64,000 bases of DNA, taken from positions 1 through 64,000 of the forward strand of contig CAYLZG010000001.1 of assembly GCA_964387985.1 (NCBI GenBank), written 5' to 3'. The position numbers and the translations under genes are program-made. This DNA is from JALOOB01 sp964387985. GTDB taxonomy: Bacteria > Chloroflexota > Anaerolineae > CG2-30-64-16. The notes below the pieces were generated by a model that saw only the letters and a program-made list of their open reading frames with translations, was not told the origin of the DNA and ran no database searches. How positions within the stretch are numbered: position 1 is the stretch's first letter; every line of letters starts with the position of its first letter. This document shows, piece by piece, positions 7,322-16,541 of the stretch.

Positions 7322-10183
7322 TCAGCGCCTCAGGTCAGCCAGGTTTCCGCCATCGCGCTTGATGACGACACACGTCACATCGTCGGCCGGCTCCGTGTCG
7401 TTGATGAAGCCCGCCAGTGCGCCGGTGATCGCCCACAAGATCTCCTGTGCACTGCCCCCGGCATTTGCCCTTATGACATCGAACAGGCGCTGCTCACCGA
7501 ATTCCTCGCCGTCGGCATTGAGGGCATCGGTGACGCCATCGGTGTAGAGCACCAGAGCATCACCCGGTGCGAGATCCACACGGTCATCCCGCAGGCTGAT
7601 GTCCTCGAACGTGCCGAGGATGATCCCGCGCTGAGTCAGCTCGCTCAGCGTGCCACTGGCCGCCCGATAGAGCAAGGGCCGGGTGTGGCCCGCGTTGGTG
7701 TAGGCCACGCGGCCGGTGCCGGTTTCGATCACCAGGTAAACCGCGCTCAGGAACAGGTCGGCCTGGCTGTCGGCCAGGATCAGCTGGTTCGCGCGCATGA
7801 GTGCAGACGCCGGACCTCGTCCGGTAAAAGCAACGCTTCGTATGATCGTCCTGCTCAGGGCCATGAACAACGCAGCAGGCACACCCTTGTCAGCCACGTC
7901 CGCAATCACGACGCCAAGGCGGGCCGGCGGACCGGGCAGGTCGCAGAAGTCGTAAAAATCGCCTCCCACCGTGCGCGCGGCCTGATAGACGGCCTCGAAC
8001 TGCCATCCTTGAATCTCCGGACACACCTTCGGCAGCAGGCTCAGCTGGATCTCCCGACCGACCGACAGCTCGGCCAGCTTTCGCGCCAACGCCTCATCCG
8101 TCCGACGCAGCAGCAGCATGTTGTGCACCGCGATCGCCACCTGATCGGCAAAACCAGAAAGAGTCCGCTTATGTTCGTCGGAAAGGCGCGCGCGGCCGGC
8201 CGCGTACCCCAACTCCAGCACACCGAGCTGTTCGCCCCCGGCTGCCAGGGGCAGAAACACGCGCACAAAGCGGTGGAGGCCGAAACGATCGAACAGGGCG
8301 CGATCTTGAGCATCTTCACCACCGCGCGTGGTAATCATCCGGGCATTCGCCAGCGCAGTCACGGCAGGGTGTTGGCTGTTGAGAGGGAAGTGCGCCTGCG
8401 ATTGCCATTCCTGGGTGACCACCTTGCCCACGCCGGCAGCCATATCGAGCTGGCGATGCCCATCATCCGTGAGATACAACACCCCGTAGTCGCACCCCAA
8501 CGCCTCGGCGATCGTGTCCAGCACGCGCTCGACAGTCGGCTGCATGGCCTTGGCATCCAGCACGGCCTGTCCGATGGCGCGGTACGCCACGCGCGTGATC
8601 ACGTTTTCCAGCGCACCCGCTGCATGCTGCAGATAACGCAGCAGATCAGGCAGCTCCTCCGGCAATTCGTGAGGATCGCGATCCTGCACGTAATGCTCGA
8701 CGGTCACCACACCCAGCGGGCGATTGGTCGAGGCAAGGCAAACCACGAGGCGCGCCTCATCTGTGCTGCCCCGGAGGGCATAGTTACCCAGGTTGAACGT
8801 TTGGGCCTCGACGCAGCCAGGGTCGCGCAGGTCGACATGCGCAGGCTGCCCGTTTCCTGACGCCGGATGCACTTTCTGCAACTGCGCCGCCGCGGGAAGT
8901 GCGCGGTAAATGCTGATGTCCGACAGTCCGAAGCCCAGCCGGAGCCCATCAGCCAGCAGCCCATACGCCTGCTCCAACGAGTCGCTGGCATAGATCGACT
9001 GGACAATAGCCTCAAGAAGCTGAGGACGGGCCAGGTGGACACGCTGAGGCGCCAGGTAGGCAATGGCCTCCCGCCATCGCCCGGCGATGCGCAGCACATG
9101 ACCGACCCGATCTGTGCTGAAGTGAGCGGCCAGCCCTCTCCGATATGCCTCGTTCAAGAAGGTGTAGCATCCGTCCGCCAGCAGGACAGCACCCGAAAGC
9201 TGCAGGCGATCTGCCCCGGTTCGCGTGGGCGCCTGGCGAGAATGGATGCGCGGCAGCGACCCGTTGTCCAGGAGGTGCAGGACATCCAGGATTGTGTCCG
9301 GATCCTCTTCGATCATCCGGATCGCGGCACGCACCGGCGGCGGCGGTCCGTGTGCCACCAGCGCTGCGCCAGCCCGTTCCACGATTGCTGACGTCACACG
9401 GTGATACCGGTGGAGACGGACCAATTCGGAAGCATCGGCACATAGGCGTGAGATCAGGTACCGGTCGCCGGCGGCCCATTTCAGGAGATATTCCATGCCG
9501 CGGGACGATGCCGAACACTCGTATGCCTCCAACGAGGCCTGCACCAGCGCGCGGCTTTGCTCCGCGGTTAGTGGCTCGGCGACCACAGGCTTGGCAATAT
9601 TGAAGGGCGATGTAGGGCCGGTGGAGAGGCCCACCAGGTTAATGCCGCCTGCAACCACCGCCACCAGGCTGTGCGGCGCATCTGCTTCGCGCTCCATGTA
9701 CGCCGCGCGCAGCGCAACAAGCAAGCTATGAACAAGATCGTGCGGTAATGCCTGCAGGTGATCGATCAGCAGGGCGAGGTTGGTGTTGCTGCTGTTCGCG
9801 GTGAGGGCCAGGTAGCTCTGAAAGCTGCGTGCATCGGCGATTCCTTCGCCGCGGTCCGAGTGGATGGGCGGTGCGGCGTCGCCCAATTCGCTGTCGATCA
9901 AGTCGGCCAGGCTTGTGAAGAAGACCGCCTCATCGTTCGATCGGGTGCGCCACAGATCGACGTGTAACGGCCGGAAACGCCCGCTTTGCTTCAGTGCTTC
10001 GGCCACATCGCGCAACAAATAGCTCTTTTCGCTCATGGGTGGGCCCAACAGCGCGACACATTCGTCGTTCATCAGCCGGCGGACAACCGTGCGCACCCGC
10101 GCCTCATCACGCACCCGCACCCGCTTGAACGGCGATGCCTCTTCGTACGGAACCACGCGCCAGGGAGGCGCTCCTCTGGACAT
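7322..10183 (-). CDS. SpoIIE-type PP2C phosphatase with GAF and N-terminal AAA-like domain
   Basis: The 953-residue product begins with an AAA/STAND-like region whose P-loop is degenerate (GPPMSEKS at 47-54, Glu replacing the Gly before Lys). One or two GAF-like regions follow (about 400-700), then a complete SpoIIE-family PP2C domain (about 707-945). The metal-binding aspartates are present in GGDFYD (near 740), ADVADKG, YTDGVTD and ADDVT. Such enzymes dephosphorylate anti-anti-sigma or STAS proteins, or other phosphoproteins, in response to the sensor domains. Only 3 bases separate it from the upstream ATPase gene, so the two are probably translated together. No STAS or anti-sigma kinase partner is in the window. 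Confidence 0.88.
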   Translation of the reverse strand: MSRGAPPWRVVPYEEASPFKRVRVRDEARVRTVVRRLMNDECVALLGPPMSEKSYLLRDVAEALKQSGRFRPLHVDLWRTRSNDEAVFFTSLADLIDSELGDAAPPIHSDRGEGIADARSFQSYLALTANSSNTNLALLIDHLQALPHDLVHSLLVALRAAYMEREADAPHSLVAVVAGGINLVGLSTGPTSPFNIAKPVVAEPLTAEQSRALVQASLEAYECSASSRGMEYLLKWAAGDRYLISRLCADASELVRLHRYHRVTSAIVERAGAALVAHGPPPPVRAAIRMIEEDPDTILDVLHLLDNGSLPRIHSRQAPTRTGADRLQLSGAVLLADGCYTFLNEAYRRGLAAHFSTDRVGHVLRIAGRWREAIAYLAPQRVHLARPQLLEAIVQSIYASDSLEQAYGLLADGLRLGFGLSDISIYRALPAAAQLQKVHPASGNGQPAHVDLRDPGCVEAQTFNLGNYALRGSTDEARLVVCLASTNRPLGVVTVEHYVQDRDPHELPEELPDLLRYLQHAAGALENVITRVAYRAIGQAVLDAKAMQPTVERVLDTIAEALGCDYGVLYLTDDGHRQLDMAAGVGKVVTQEWQSQAHFPLNSQHPAVTALANARMITTRGGEDAQDRALFDRFGLHRFVRVFLPLAAGGEQLGVLELGYAAGRARLSDEHKRTLSGFADQVAIAVHNMLLLRRTDEALARKLAELSVGREIQLSLLPKVCPEIQGWQFEAVYQAARTVGGDFYDFCDLPGPPARLGVVIADVADKGVPAALFMALSRTIIRSVAFTGRGPASALMRANQLILADSQADLFLSAVYLVIETGTGRVAYTNAGHTRPLLYRAASGTLSELTQRGIILGTFEDISLRDDRVDLAPGDALVLYTDGVTDALNADGEEFGEQRLFDVIRANAGGSAQEILWAITGALAGFINDTEPADDVTCVVIKRDGGNLADLRR

Positions 10184-10186
10184 GAG

Positions 10187-11725
10187 CTAGATGCCCTCTT
10201 GAAGTACTTTGCGGAACAGATAGTCCACGTCGTAGTTCTCGCTCAGCATGCGCGGGAAGACCGGCGTGGCGAATCGAAACAAAGGGCCGCGCGAAGTGAA
10301 CGTGCCGGCCAGTTCCAGGTTACGACAAGCCAGATCCAGATCGGAAAGCGGAATCTCAACCCCGCGGCGTTCCAAAGCCCCGTCGATCTGCTGCACGCCG
10401 AAGGGATGCTCTGCGCCCAGGTCGGCCATTACGGCGAACACGATGGCCTTTTCCAGATGGGTCGTGTTATCCATGAAGGTGCTCAGCACAAACGCCCGGA
10501 AGTCGTCATTGCCGTACACATCGAACAGGCTCTCAGGCGACACTCTCCGGCTGCCGTCGCGGTCCAGGCGCTCCACGAGGATGCTGCAGTAGAACTGGAT
10601 CAGGTTCGGCTGGCCGGCGGTTTCATCGAAAACACGATTGACAACATCGTTCCGGCGCTCGAATTGAACACCCAGCCGCTCGAGAGGTCCGAGGATCATC
10701 GCGGCAGCCTGTTCTCGACTGAATTCTTTAAGCCGGACCGGCCTGGCGAAGTTGTACAACGGTGAATCGAGATCGCTGAATGCGCGCATCACCTCGCGAA
10801 AGCCGCCGACGATGTAGCGTGAGTGACCCTGGTTGCTGGACGCGCGCAGTGCATTGAGCAGAGCATCATCCTCATAATGCCATGTGAGCACCTTATCGAA
10901 TTCGTCGAGGAAGAATACGATGGGGCCACCGTAGCGCTGCGACATCCTTTGGAGGAAATCGGGAAAGAAGATGGGATACTGCTTGGACGAGAGGCGCGTC
11001 AGTTCCTGGGGCCGCAGCTTGCGCACGACCTCCTGGATGAAGTTATTCGGCGACGCGATCGCACTGCAATCCATGAAGATGATGCGCTCCAGGGATTCCT
11101 CGCTTTCCGCATCTTGCGCCTGTTCCTTGAGCTGCCGCTCGATCTCGCGCATCAACGATGTCTTGCCGATGCGCCGGATCCCCATGATCGCAAAGTTGCT
11201 GTCAGGTGTCTGGAGAATGCGACGCACCTCGAACTCGCGGCCGAAGAATCGCGAGCCAGTGACAGGCTTGCTGGTCTCGTAAGGCGTAAGCAGGGAGAGA
11301 TCCAGCTGTGGCGCAAGGCGATCGAGCAGCTCGCCCGAAGGCCGGCGCGACTCGCGTATGGCCCGAACGTCCGTCTCATCCAGCACCAACAGCGGCTGGT
11401 AGGTGGCACGCAACTGCTCCTTCAGCGCGTCTCCCGGACCCTGCACGACAAGAATGGTGTTTCGCTCTGCCAGCGACTGCGCGCGCACCAGGTCGGTGAG
11501 CCCCTGGGCCAGGTCGCGCGCGCTCATCTCTGCCAGGTCCGACTCCTTCACATAGATCAGGGGCGTGCGGTCGGAGAAACGCAGCTTCCAATCCGACAAG
11601 TCGACCAGGTACAGATCATAGCCCAGCACTTCTTTGTGCAGCTTGACCTTGTGCCCGAGGGTCCCATCAAGCAACTGCAGGAATTCCGGCATCGACTGAC
11701 GCCACGAGGTTTTGACCGCGGTCAT
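10187..11725 (-). CDS. STAND-like AAA ATPase
   Basis: Residues 1-150 form an unrecognised alpha/beta domain. TGSRFFGREFEVRRIL then leads into a P-loop ATPase: Walker A GIRRIGKTS near 182-190 and Walker B IVFFLDEFD near 275, followed by a winged-helix-like tail (about 400-512). This matches the AAA-like/ORC-STAND proteins common in Cyanobacteria and Chloroflexota. The start is preceded by GAGGGGAG. It is the first gene of a two-gene unit with the SpoIIE-type phosphatase. An upstream switch function is likely by analogy, but its ligand and partner are unknown. Confidence 0.8.
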   Translation of the reverse strand: MTAVKTSWRQSMPEFLQLLDGTLGHKVKLHKEVLGYDLYLVDLSDWKLRFSDRTPLIYVKESDLAEMSARDLAQGLTDLVRAQSLAERNTILVVQGPGDALKEQLRATYQPLLVLDETDVRAIRESRRPSGELLDRLAPQLDLSLLTPYETSKPVTGSRFFGREFEVRRILQTPDSNFAIMGIRRIGKTSLMREIERQLKEQAQDAESEESLERIIFMDCSAIASPNNFIQEVVRKLRPQELTRLSSKQYPIFFPDFLQRMSQRYGGPIVFFLDEFDKVLTWHYEDDALLNALRASSNQGHSRYIVGGFREVMRAFSDLDSPLYNFARPVRLKEFSREQAAAMILGPLERLGVQFERRNDVVNRVFDETAGQPNLIQFYCSILVERLDRDGSRRVSPESLFDVYGNDDFRAFVLSTFMDNTTHLEKAIVFAVMADLGAEHPFGVQQIDGALERRGVEIPLSDLDLACRNLELAGTFTSRGPLFRFATPVFPRMLSENYDVDYLFRKVLQEGI

Positions 11726-11752
11726 AGCGCTCCCCTCAATCGCATCGATCCT

Positions 11753-13141
11753 CTACGTCTCCAACAACAACGGCTCACGAGCGGTGCTCATGCGAACCAG
11801 GTCGAACTGAACCATCACCCAACACAGGCGGGGCAGCACCACCGCAGGAATGCCCACCTGTTCGGCAAGAGAGATCACCCGTTCTTTGCTGAGCGAACTG
11901 CCGTTTTCGGGAAGCAGATCATAGAGACGGGCGGCGAGGCGCGCCGTTTGCTCGACACCGATCGGCGCGCTGTCCCAACGACCACGACCGGCATTCCACA
12001 CGCAGGTGAGCCGGCCGGCTTCACGCTCGGTGCGGGCTGCGCTGCGCCCGACCTGGGCTACGCTCTCCCACCAACCGACAGGCACGGTTGTGCTGCGATG
12101 GTCGAGCCGCCAGTCACCTTCATTGATACGCCAGTCGCCGCGTTTCATGATGAGCCGGCCATTGACATAAACAGTCGGCTTCTTGACTATCATATCGCAA
12201 TGGACCACCGATTCGACATCGCCGCCCAGGCCTGCACTGTTGCCGAGCGCGATGTGGATCGTGTGATCCTTCTTCTCATCCACGACACCCACGCCTGTTA
12301 GCTCGTGCACGGCCGGATTCAGGCCAAAGCCGACTTCGGCGAGATTCGACCAGTTGGTATCGCCCCGGCGCTCGGCATGAGAAAACTGCGACTCAGAGAG
12401 GTAGCGCGCAACCGGGCTGTCCCCCGGCTCAATCGCCGCCAGCCTGCCCTCGCGGAACGTCAGCAGCATTTCCTCGCCCGGACCAAGCACCTTGCCGGGA
12501 ACAGAGCCATTGATCACAATGCAGCCATCGCCATCGCGGGGCACAAAATTGACCTCGCCGGGCGGAAGTGTGCTCCACGAGCCTTCGCGAATCACACCGT
12601 CATTGATACCCGGCGGATAGGCCCAGCCGCCCACCCTCACATTAAGCCGGTGCTCACGGCGGCGGCTGTCCGTCGTCACGATTTCGATCCGCTTGCCCAG
12701 GATCAGGGCCAGGCTGAGAATCTGGGCCTGCTCGCCGATTGCGGCATAGTCCGTGTCCACCGTTTTCAGCATCTCGACGTTCAGACCCGGGGCATGGGCC
12801 AGCTTGGCCCGGCGGCCCCAACTGGCATGCAACACGCGCATCCGGTAGTGCAGATGCTCGGGGTGATCGGACAGGCAGCTCAAAATCGCATCCGCTTCGC
12901 GCACCGCCGCCTCAGTAGGCAGCGGCAGGCTTTCAAAGGGTCCCATGTCGAGCTGCAACACCCGCGGCACAAAAAAGGCGGTCGTTGAAATGCGGAGATC
13001 GCGCGCGACCCGCGCCACAATCTCGATCACGTCCAGCGATGCAACGTCCGCAAAAACCAGCAGGTTCTGATCCCGTCTCAGGCCGAAAGAGCCGACCAGG
13101 AGGTTATGTACGGCGCGGGACAGCTTGGCATTGTCAGTCAC
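11753..13141 (-). CDS. M29-family aminopeptidase (AmpS-like)
   Basis: The 462-residue product has family M29 signatures in the second half: GEVNFVPRDGDG, then HELTGVGVVDEKKDHTIHIA, then GNSAGLGGDVESVVHCDMI. These supply the Glu, His and Asp ligands for a two-metal (zinc or cobalt) exopeptidase that removes N-terminal residues in the cytoplasm. The GTG start at 13141 has GGAG 6 bases upstream, and that GGAG sits in the last codons of the upstream glycosyltransferase. The C-terminal 100 residues extend past the usual M29 core (about 370-410 residues) and look like a small helical or winged region. Confidence 0.8.
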   Translation of the reverse strand: MTDNAKLSRAVHNLLVGSFGLRRDQNLLVFADVASLDVIEIVARVARDLRISTTAFFVPRVLQLDMGPFESLPLPTEAAVREADAILSCLSDHPEHLHYRMRVLHASWGRRAKLAHAPGLNVEMLKTVDTDYAAIGEQAQILSLALILGKRIEIVTTDSRRREHRLNVRVGGWAYPPGINDGVIREGSWSTLPPGEVNFVPRDGDGCIVINGSVPGKVLGPGEEMLLTFREGRLAAIEPGDSPVARYLSESQFSHAERRGDTNWSNLAEVGFGLNPAVHELTGVGVVDEKKDHTIHIALGNSAGLGGDVESVVHCDMIVKKPTVYVNGRLIMKRGDWRINEGDWRLDHRSTTVPVGWWESVAQVGRSAARTEREAGRLTCVWNAGRGRWDSAPIGVEQTARLAARLYDLLPENGSSLSKERVISLAEQVGIPAVVLPRLCWVMVQFDLVRMSTAREPLLLET

Positions 13142-13144
13142 GAA

Positions 13145-14101
13145 CTACTCCAGGACTTTCGTGATCGTCGAGTCGCCCGCCATTGCTTCAAGCACCGGCA
13201 GGCCGAACCCTTCATACTCGCTGAGAAACAACACGCCTTCTGCGAGGGCGTAGAGGGCAGGCTTGTCTGCCTCCTCCACCCAACCCGCAAGGTGCACGTG
13301 CTCACCCAGACCAAGCTCAGCAACCATCAACCTGGGATCCGGCACGACTGCCGAATCGACCGCCGGCAGCCTGCCCGCAATGACGAGCATGGGACAAGGG
13401 GTTCCTTCGGCAGAGCAGCGGACAACAAGGCGAGTATAGCCCTCAAGCGTCCGCCGGAGGTTCTTGCGCGCGTCAAAGCCACCTAAGTATAACAAAAAAG
13501 GCCCTTCGGGCAGCCTGTAGCGGGACCGCACGGCCGCCAGGTGCTCGGGCGCAGGCGGGATGCTGGCGGACGGCGCAACAGCCAGGTGGATCGCATGAAC
13601 TCGTTTTGCAGGAATAGACAGATAACGGACGATGTCTTGACGGCTCGCCTCGGAATCGGTCAGAACGGCCGATGCTCGACGCGCGGTTCGGGACACCAGT
13701 CGCGTGTATGCGCGTTGGGCAGCCCCGCCCCGATAAAGCGGGAGCAGTAAGGGAATCAGATCATGCACAGTCACAACGACCGGGCACGGCCGCCACCAGG
13801 GCGAACCCCAGTAGGGCACGAACGCCACATCCGCTTGATTTCGAACACATGTTCGCGGAAAGGTCACCTGCTCGAACCAAAGCTTTGCCAGGTCCGGGTT
13901 GACCCGATCGAAGGGCGTTGCCACATCAACCACCTGCCAACCCTCTGGCAACGGGCCTGTGCGCGAATTGGTCCGGGAGCAGACCAGGGTGAGCTGATGA
14001 GAGCGGTCCGTACGTGGCAGCGACTCCGCCAGCGCAGCCAGATACTGTCCGCTTCCAGCAGCCATCTGTTCCCAGAACCAACCATTGACGACAATTCGCA
14101 T
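13145..14101 (-). CDS. GT4-family glycosyltransferase, C-terminally short
   Basis: This is a cytoplasmic retaining glycosyltransferase of the GT4 fold that would transfer a sugar from a nucleotide-sugar donor. Supporting motifs are the N-terminus MRIVVNGWFWEQMAAGSGQY, the middle DLIPLLLPLYRGG, the donor-side FLLYLGGFDARKNLRRTLEG, and the EX7E motif in SEYEGFGLPVLEAMA. ATG 14101 is chosen because the homologous sequence begins there and an earlier start would overlap the upstream gene. The protein stops only about 11 residues after the EX7E motif, where relatives continue for 50-80 residues (usually CGTPVV and onward). It may be a deletion product, so activity is doubtful. Confidence 0.75.
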   Translation of the reverse strand: MRIVVNGWFWEQMAAGSGQYLAALAESLPRTDRSHQLTLVCSRTNSRTGPLPEGWQVVDVATPFDRVNPDLAKLWFEQVTFPRTCVRNQADVAFVPYWGSPWWRPCPVVVTVHDLIPLLLPLYRGGAAQRAYTRLVSRTARRASAVLTDSEASRQDIVRYLSIPAKRVHAIHLAVAPSASIPPAPEHLAAVRSRYRLPEGPFLLYLGGFDARKNLRRTLEGYTRLVVRCSAEGTPCPMLVIAGRLPAVDSAVVPDPRLMVAELGLGEHVHLAGWVEEADKPALYALAEGVLFLSEYEGFGLPVLEAMAGDSTITKVLE

Positions 14102-14139
14102 ATGATTCCCGGAGAGAATAGTCGATCCGAAACGATATG

Positions 14140-16425
14140 TCAACCGATTCGCAACATCAGGTCTGCACCCCGGCGCAGCAGCCATGCCCGTACGGTCTGC
14201 CGCGGCGGCTGATAGACTCCGAGATCGTAGCAGTTGCTCGCGATGATACGTTCATTCTCAGCCAGGGCCAGCTCCAGTTGTGACGGACACGCCGCCAGGG
14301 TCACGGCAAAGGAGCCCACCAGCTGGGCAGCAAGCGGGCGGATCACCAGGTCGCCAACTGCCAGGACGACCTCACCGTCCAACGCCGCCTTGACCGCGCA
14401 TCCCTCGAAGCTTTGGGGCCCGTCGTTGACCCACCAGATTTCCGCCTCGAACTTCTCGCCGGGCCGCCACGCACGCCAATCGAACATGGCGGCAATCAGC
14501 AGCGGCTGGTACGATCGGCAGAGCATCGCGTATGCGCCCTTTGGACGCCCATGCCGGTCCACCACTGCCCAGGTCACCGCGGGCCACGGCTCATTGAATT
14601 GCCAAAACGCGACGCCGCCACATGGACTTCGGTGCCCCGAGCCCTCCCTCCTCAGGCGACTGGCCTCGATTCCCCTTTGGAGTCCTGCTGCCTGGGCGCG
14701 TTGCGTGGCCCCAATTGTGGCCACCAAGTCACGCTCGTCCAGCGGCCCGCTGTAATAGCGGATCTTGGCGGCCTGCAGCTTGCGTTGAGCCCAACGCGCA
14801 TCGTCCAGCGATCGGGGCGCGCTTCCCTCAAAAAAAGTCCGAACGGTATCCGCATGCGGCAGCGCCTGCAGGCCGAACTCGCTCATAAACGGCGCCCTGA
14901 CCCGGCCGAGAGATTCCCAGGGCGCCAGGCCGTGCCACACATCCCACTGGTGCACGTCGCCCTGCGAAGGCGAGGCAGAAATCCAGGGTCGCGTCCCATC
15001 CTCGGCCCCAATCACCTGCTCAATAATACGCAGCGGGAGCCGTTCACGTCGCGGATTGACCTCATTGCCGCCGCACCAGGCGATCAGGGAAGGACGTCCG
15101 CGCAGCGCAGCCACGATGCCCCGGGCTTCGGAAGCGAGCGCGCCGAGGTACTGCTCATCGCGGGGATAGTGGTCCAAGAACGCACAGGCGAGCGGGAACT
15201 CCTGCATGGCCATGATGCCCCGGCGGTCACACTGCTCCCAGAACGCGGCCTTCTCGCGGATGCCGCCTCCCCAAACGCGCAGGAAGTTGATGCCTGCATC
15301 CCGTGCGAGGCCGGCCATGCGCGCGTAATCACTGGGGCTCACACGGCCGGGCAGGATATCTCCGGGAACCCAGTTGGCGCCACGCAGAAACACGGGACGA
15401 CCATTGACGATGAAGCGCCATGGATGCCCGTTCGCCAGCCGGTCGCGTGACACGGAGCGAACCCCCGCCGTGATCTCGATCTCATCCAGGGGGCCGGACT
15501 CGTCGTTGATGCGGATGATGATCCGGTAGAGGTGAGGATGGCCCTGGTCCCACGGCCACCAGCGTCGCGCGGCGGGCATATCGACGGTGAATGACTGGAT
15601 CACCTCATCTGTCAGGGCATACGGACCTGCCGTTGCCCCATCGCCATCGCCTCCGGCATCGCAGATCGCCAGGTCCAGCCAGGGCGCAGCCTCTTGCACT
15701 CGCTGAACCCGCACCCGGATGTGCCAGCGGACCGGCGTCGGATCGCCGGATTCGGACAGTGGTTCAGCCCAGGCCCAGGCGTCGGCGAGGTAGGCACGCC
15801 GGCAGCGCACCAATCGGATATCGTCCCAGATGCCGGTGCTCAGGACGCGCGGAGAGAAGTCCCAACCAAAGCCAAACTGCGCCTTCGGTGTTGCCATCCG
15901 GTCGGGAAAGTACTCGGTGGCCATGCCACGCCTGCACAACAGGCCGCGCACCACGCGACGTGATCGGGAATCCGTCGGGAGCGGCAGCGCTCCGCCGCCC
16001 CAAATCCGAATCGCCAGCTCGTGCGGACCGGCTCCGTTCAGGTGCGGCGAGAGGACTATCGATTGCCGGGCGAACATGCCGGCATTCTGCGCAAGGCATG
16101 CCCCATCGAGCCAGACGCTACTGGCGTAATCGATGCCGTCTGCCTCCAGCACGACTGTCGTGTCGCTGCCGGCTGCTTCGAGCGTAGTGCGATACCACCA
16201 ATCGTAATCATCGACCCATGCACTCTGTGCGATGCCCTCCGGTGTGTCCAGAGAGGTGATGCGACCGGCTGCCAGGAGGTCTGCGCGGATATCGCCCGGA
16301 ACGCGTGCGGGCAGCCACGAGGCAACCGTTGAACGGTCGTCGACGGGCTGGAGCATGAATGGTTGGCGGTCGACCTGGCCCACCTGCCAACCAGCGGATG
16401 CAAGATCGAGAATGTCACGCGCCAT
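14140..16425 (-). CDS. Beta-mannosidase (GH2)
   Basis: The product hydrolyses terminal beta-D-mannose residues from oligosaccharides. It has the GH2 order: sugar-binding jelly roll, Ig-like domain, TIM barrel. Key signatures are FLRVWGGGIREKAAFWEQCD, LIAWCGGNE (acid/base Glu) and PFMSEFGLQALP (nucleophile Glu). No signal peptide is visible, so it is probably cytoplasmic. ATG 16425 (MARDILDLASAGW) is preferred over an ATG 36 bases upstream, since family alignments start here. A -10-like TATCAT lies 12 bases upstream of the start. The glycosyltransferase and aminopeptidase genes follow closely, so the three may be co-transcribed. Confidence 0.9.
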   Translation of the reverse strand: MARDILDLASAGWQVGQVDRQPFMLQPVDDRSTVASWLPARVPGDIRADLLAAGRITSLDTPEGIAQSAWVDDYDWWYRTTLEAAGSDTTVVLEADGIDYASSVWLDGACLAQNAGMFARQSIVLSPHLNGAGPHELAIRIWGGGALPLPTDSRSRRVVRGLLCRRGMATEYFPDRMATPKAQFGFGWDFSPRVLSTGIWDDIRLVRCRRAYLADAWAWAEPLSESGDPTPVRWHIRVRVQRVQEAAPWLDLAICDAGGDGDGATAGPYALTDEVIQSFTVDMPAARRWWPWDQGHPHLYRIIIRINDESGPLDEIEITAGVRSVSRDRLANGHPWRFIVNGRPVFLRGANWVPGDILPGRVSPSDYARMAGLARDAGINFLRVWGGGIREKAAFWEQCDRRGIMAMQEFPLACAFLDHYPRDEQYLGALASEARGIVAALRGRPSLIAWCGGNEVNPRRERLPLRIIEQVIGAEDGTRPWISASPSQGDVHQWDVWHGLAPWESLGRVRAPFMSEFGLQALPHADTVRTFFEGSAPRSLDDARWAQRKLQAAKIRYYSGPLDERDLVATIGATQRAQAAGLQRGIEASRLRREGSGHRSPCGGVAFWQFNEPWPAVTWAVVDRHGRPKGAYAMLCRSYQPLLIAAMFDWRAWRPGEKFEAEIWWVNDGPQSFEGCAVKAALDGEVVLAVGDLVIRPLAAQLVGSFAVTLAACPSQLELALAENERIIASNCYDLGVYQPPRQTVRAWLLRRGADLMLRIG

Positions 16426-16436
16426 GTGAGACCGGC

Positions 16437-16466
16437 ATGATAGCACAGCGAAAGGAAGCACAGGAA
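16437..16466 (-). promoter_or_regulatory. Promoter candidate for beta-mannosidase, very short leader
   Basis: On the minus strand an extended -10, TGCTATCAT (16437-16445), is preceded at 18 bases by a weak -35, TTCCTG (16461-16466). Transcription would begin about 5 bases before the ATG at 16425, so the mRNA would be almost leaderless. Confidence 0.4.
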
Positions 16467-16483
16467 AACGGAAGAGAGATGCC

Positions 16484-16512
16484 TTGGGAGCGGACGTGCG
16501 GTGTGCTATACT
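16484..16512 (+). promoter_or_regulatory. Promoter candidate for the site-2 protease operon
   Basis: TTGGGA (16484-16489), a 17-base spacer and an extended -10 TGCTATACT (hexamer 16507-16512) give a transcription start near 16519. This lies downstream of the in-frame ATG at 16479, arguing that translation really begins at the later TTG. Confidence 0.55.
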
Positions 16513-16541
16513 GGCCGCAAGAATGCCAACTGGAGTATCCT

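Noticed and set aside
8867..9391. Plus-strand frames over the SpoIIE-type phosphatase and similar long antisense frames elsewhere
   Set aside because: High-GC codon bias opens antisense frames; the minus-strand gene has complete family motifs.
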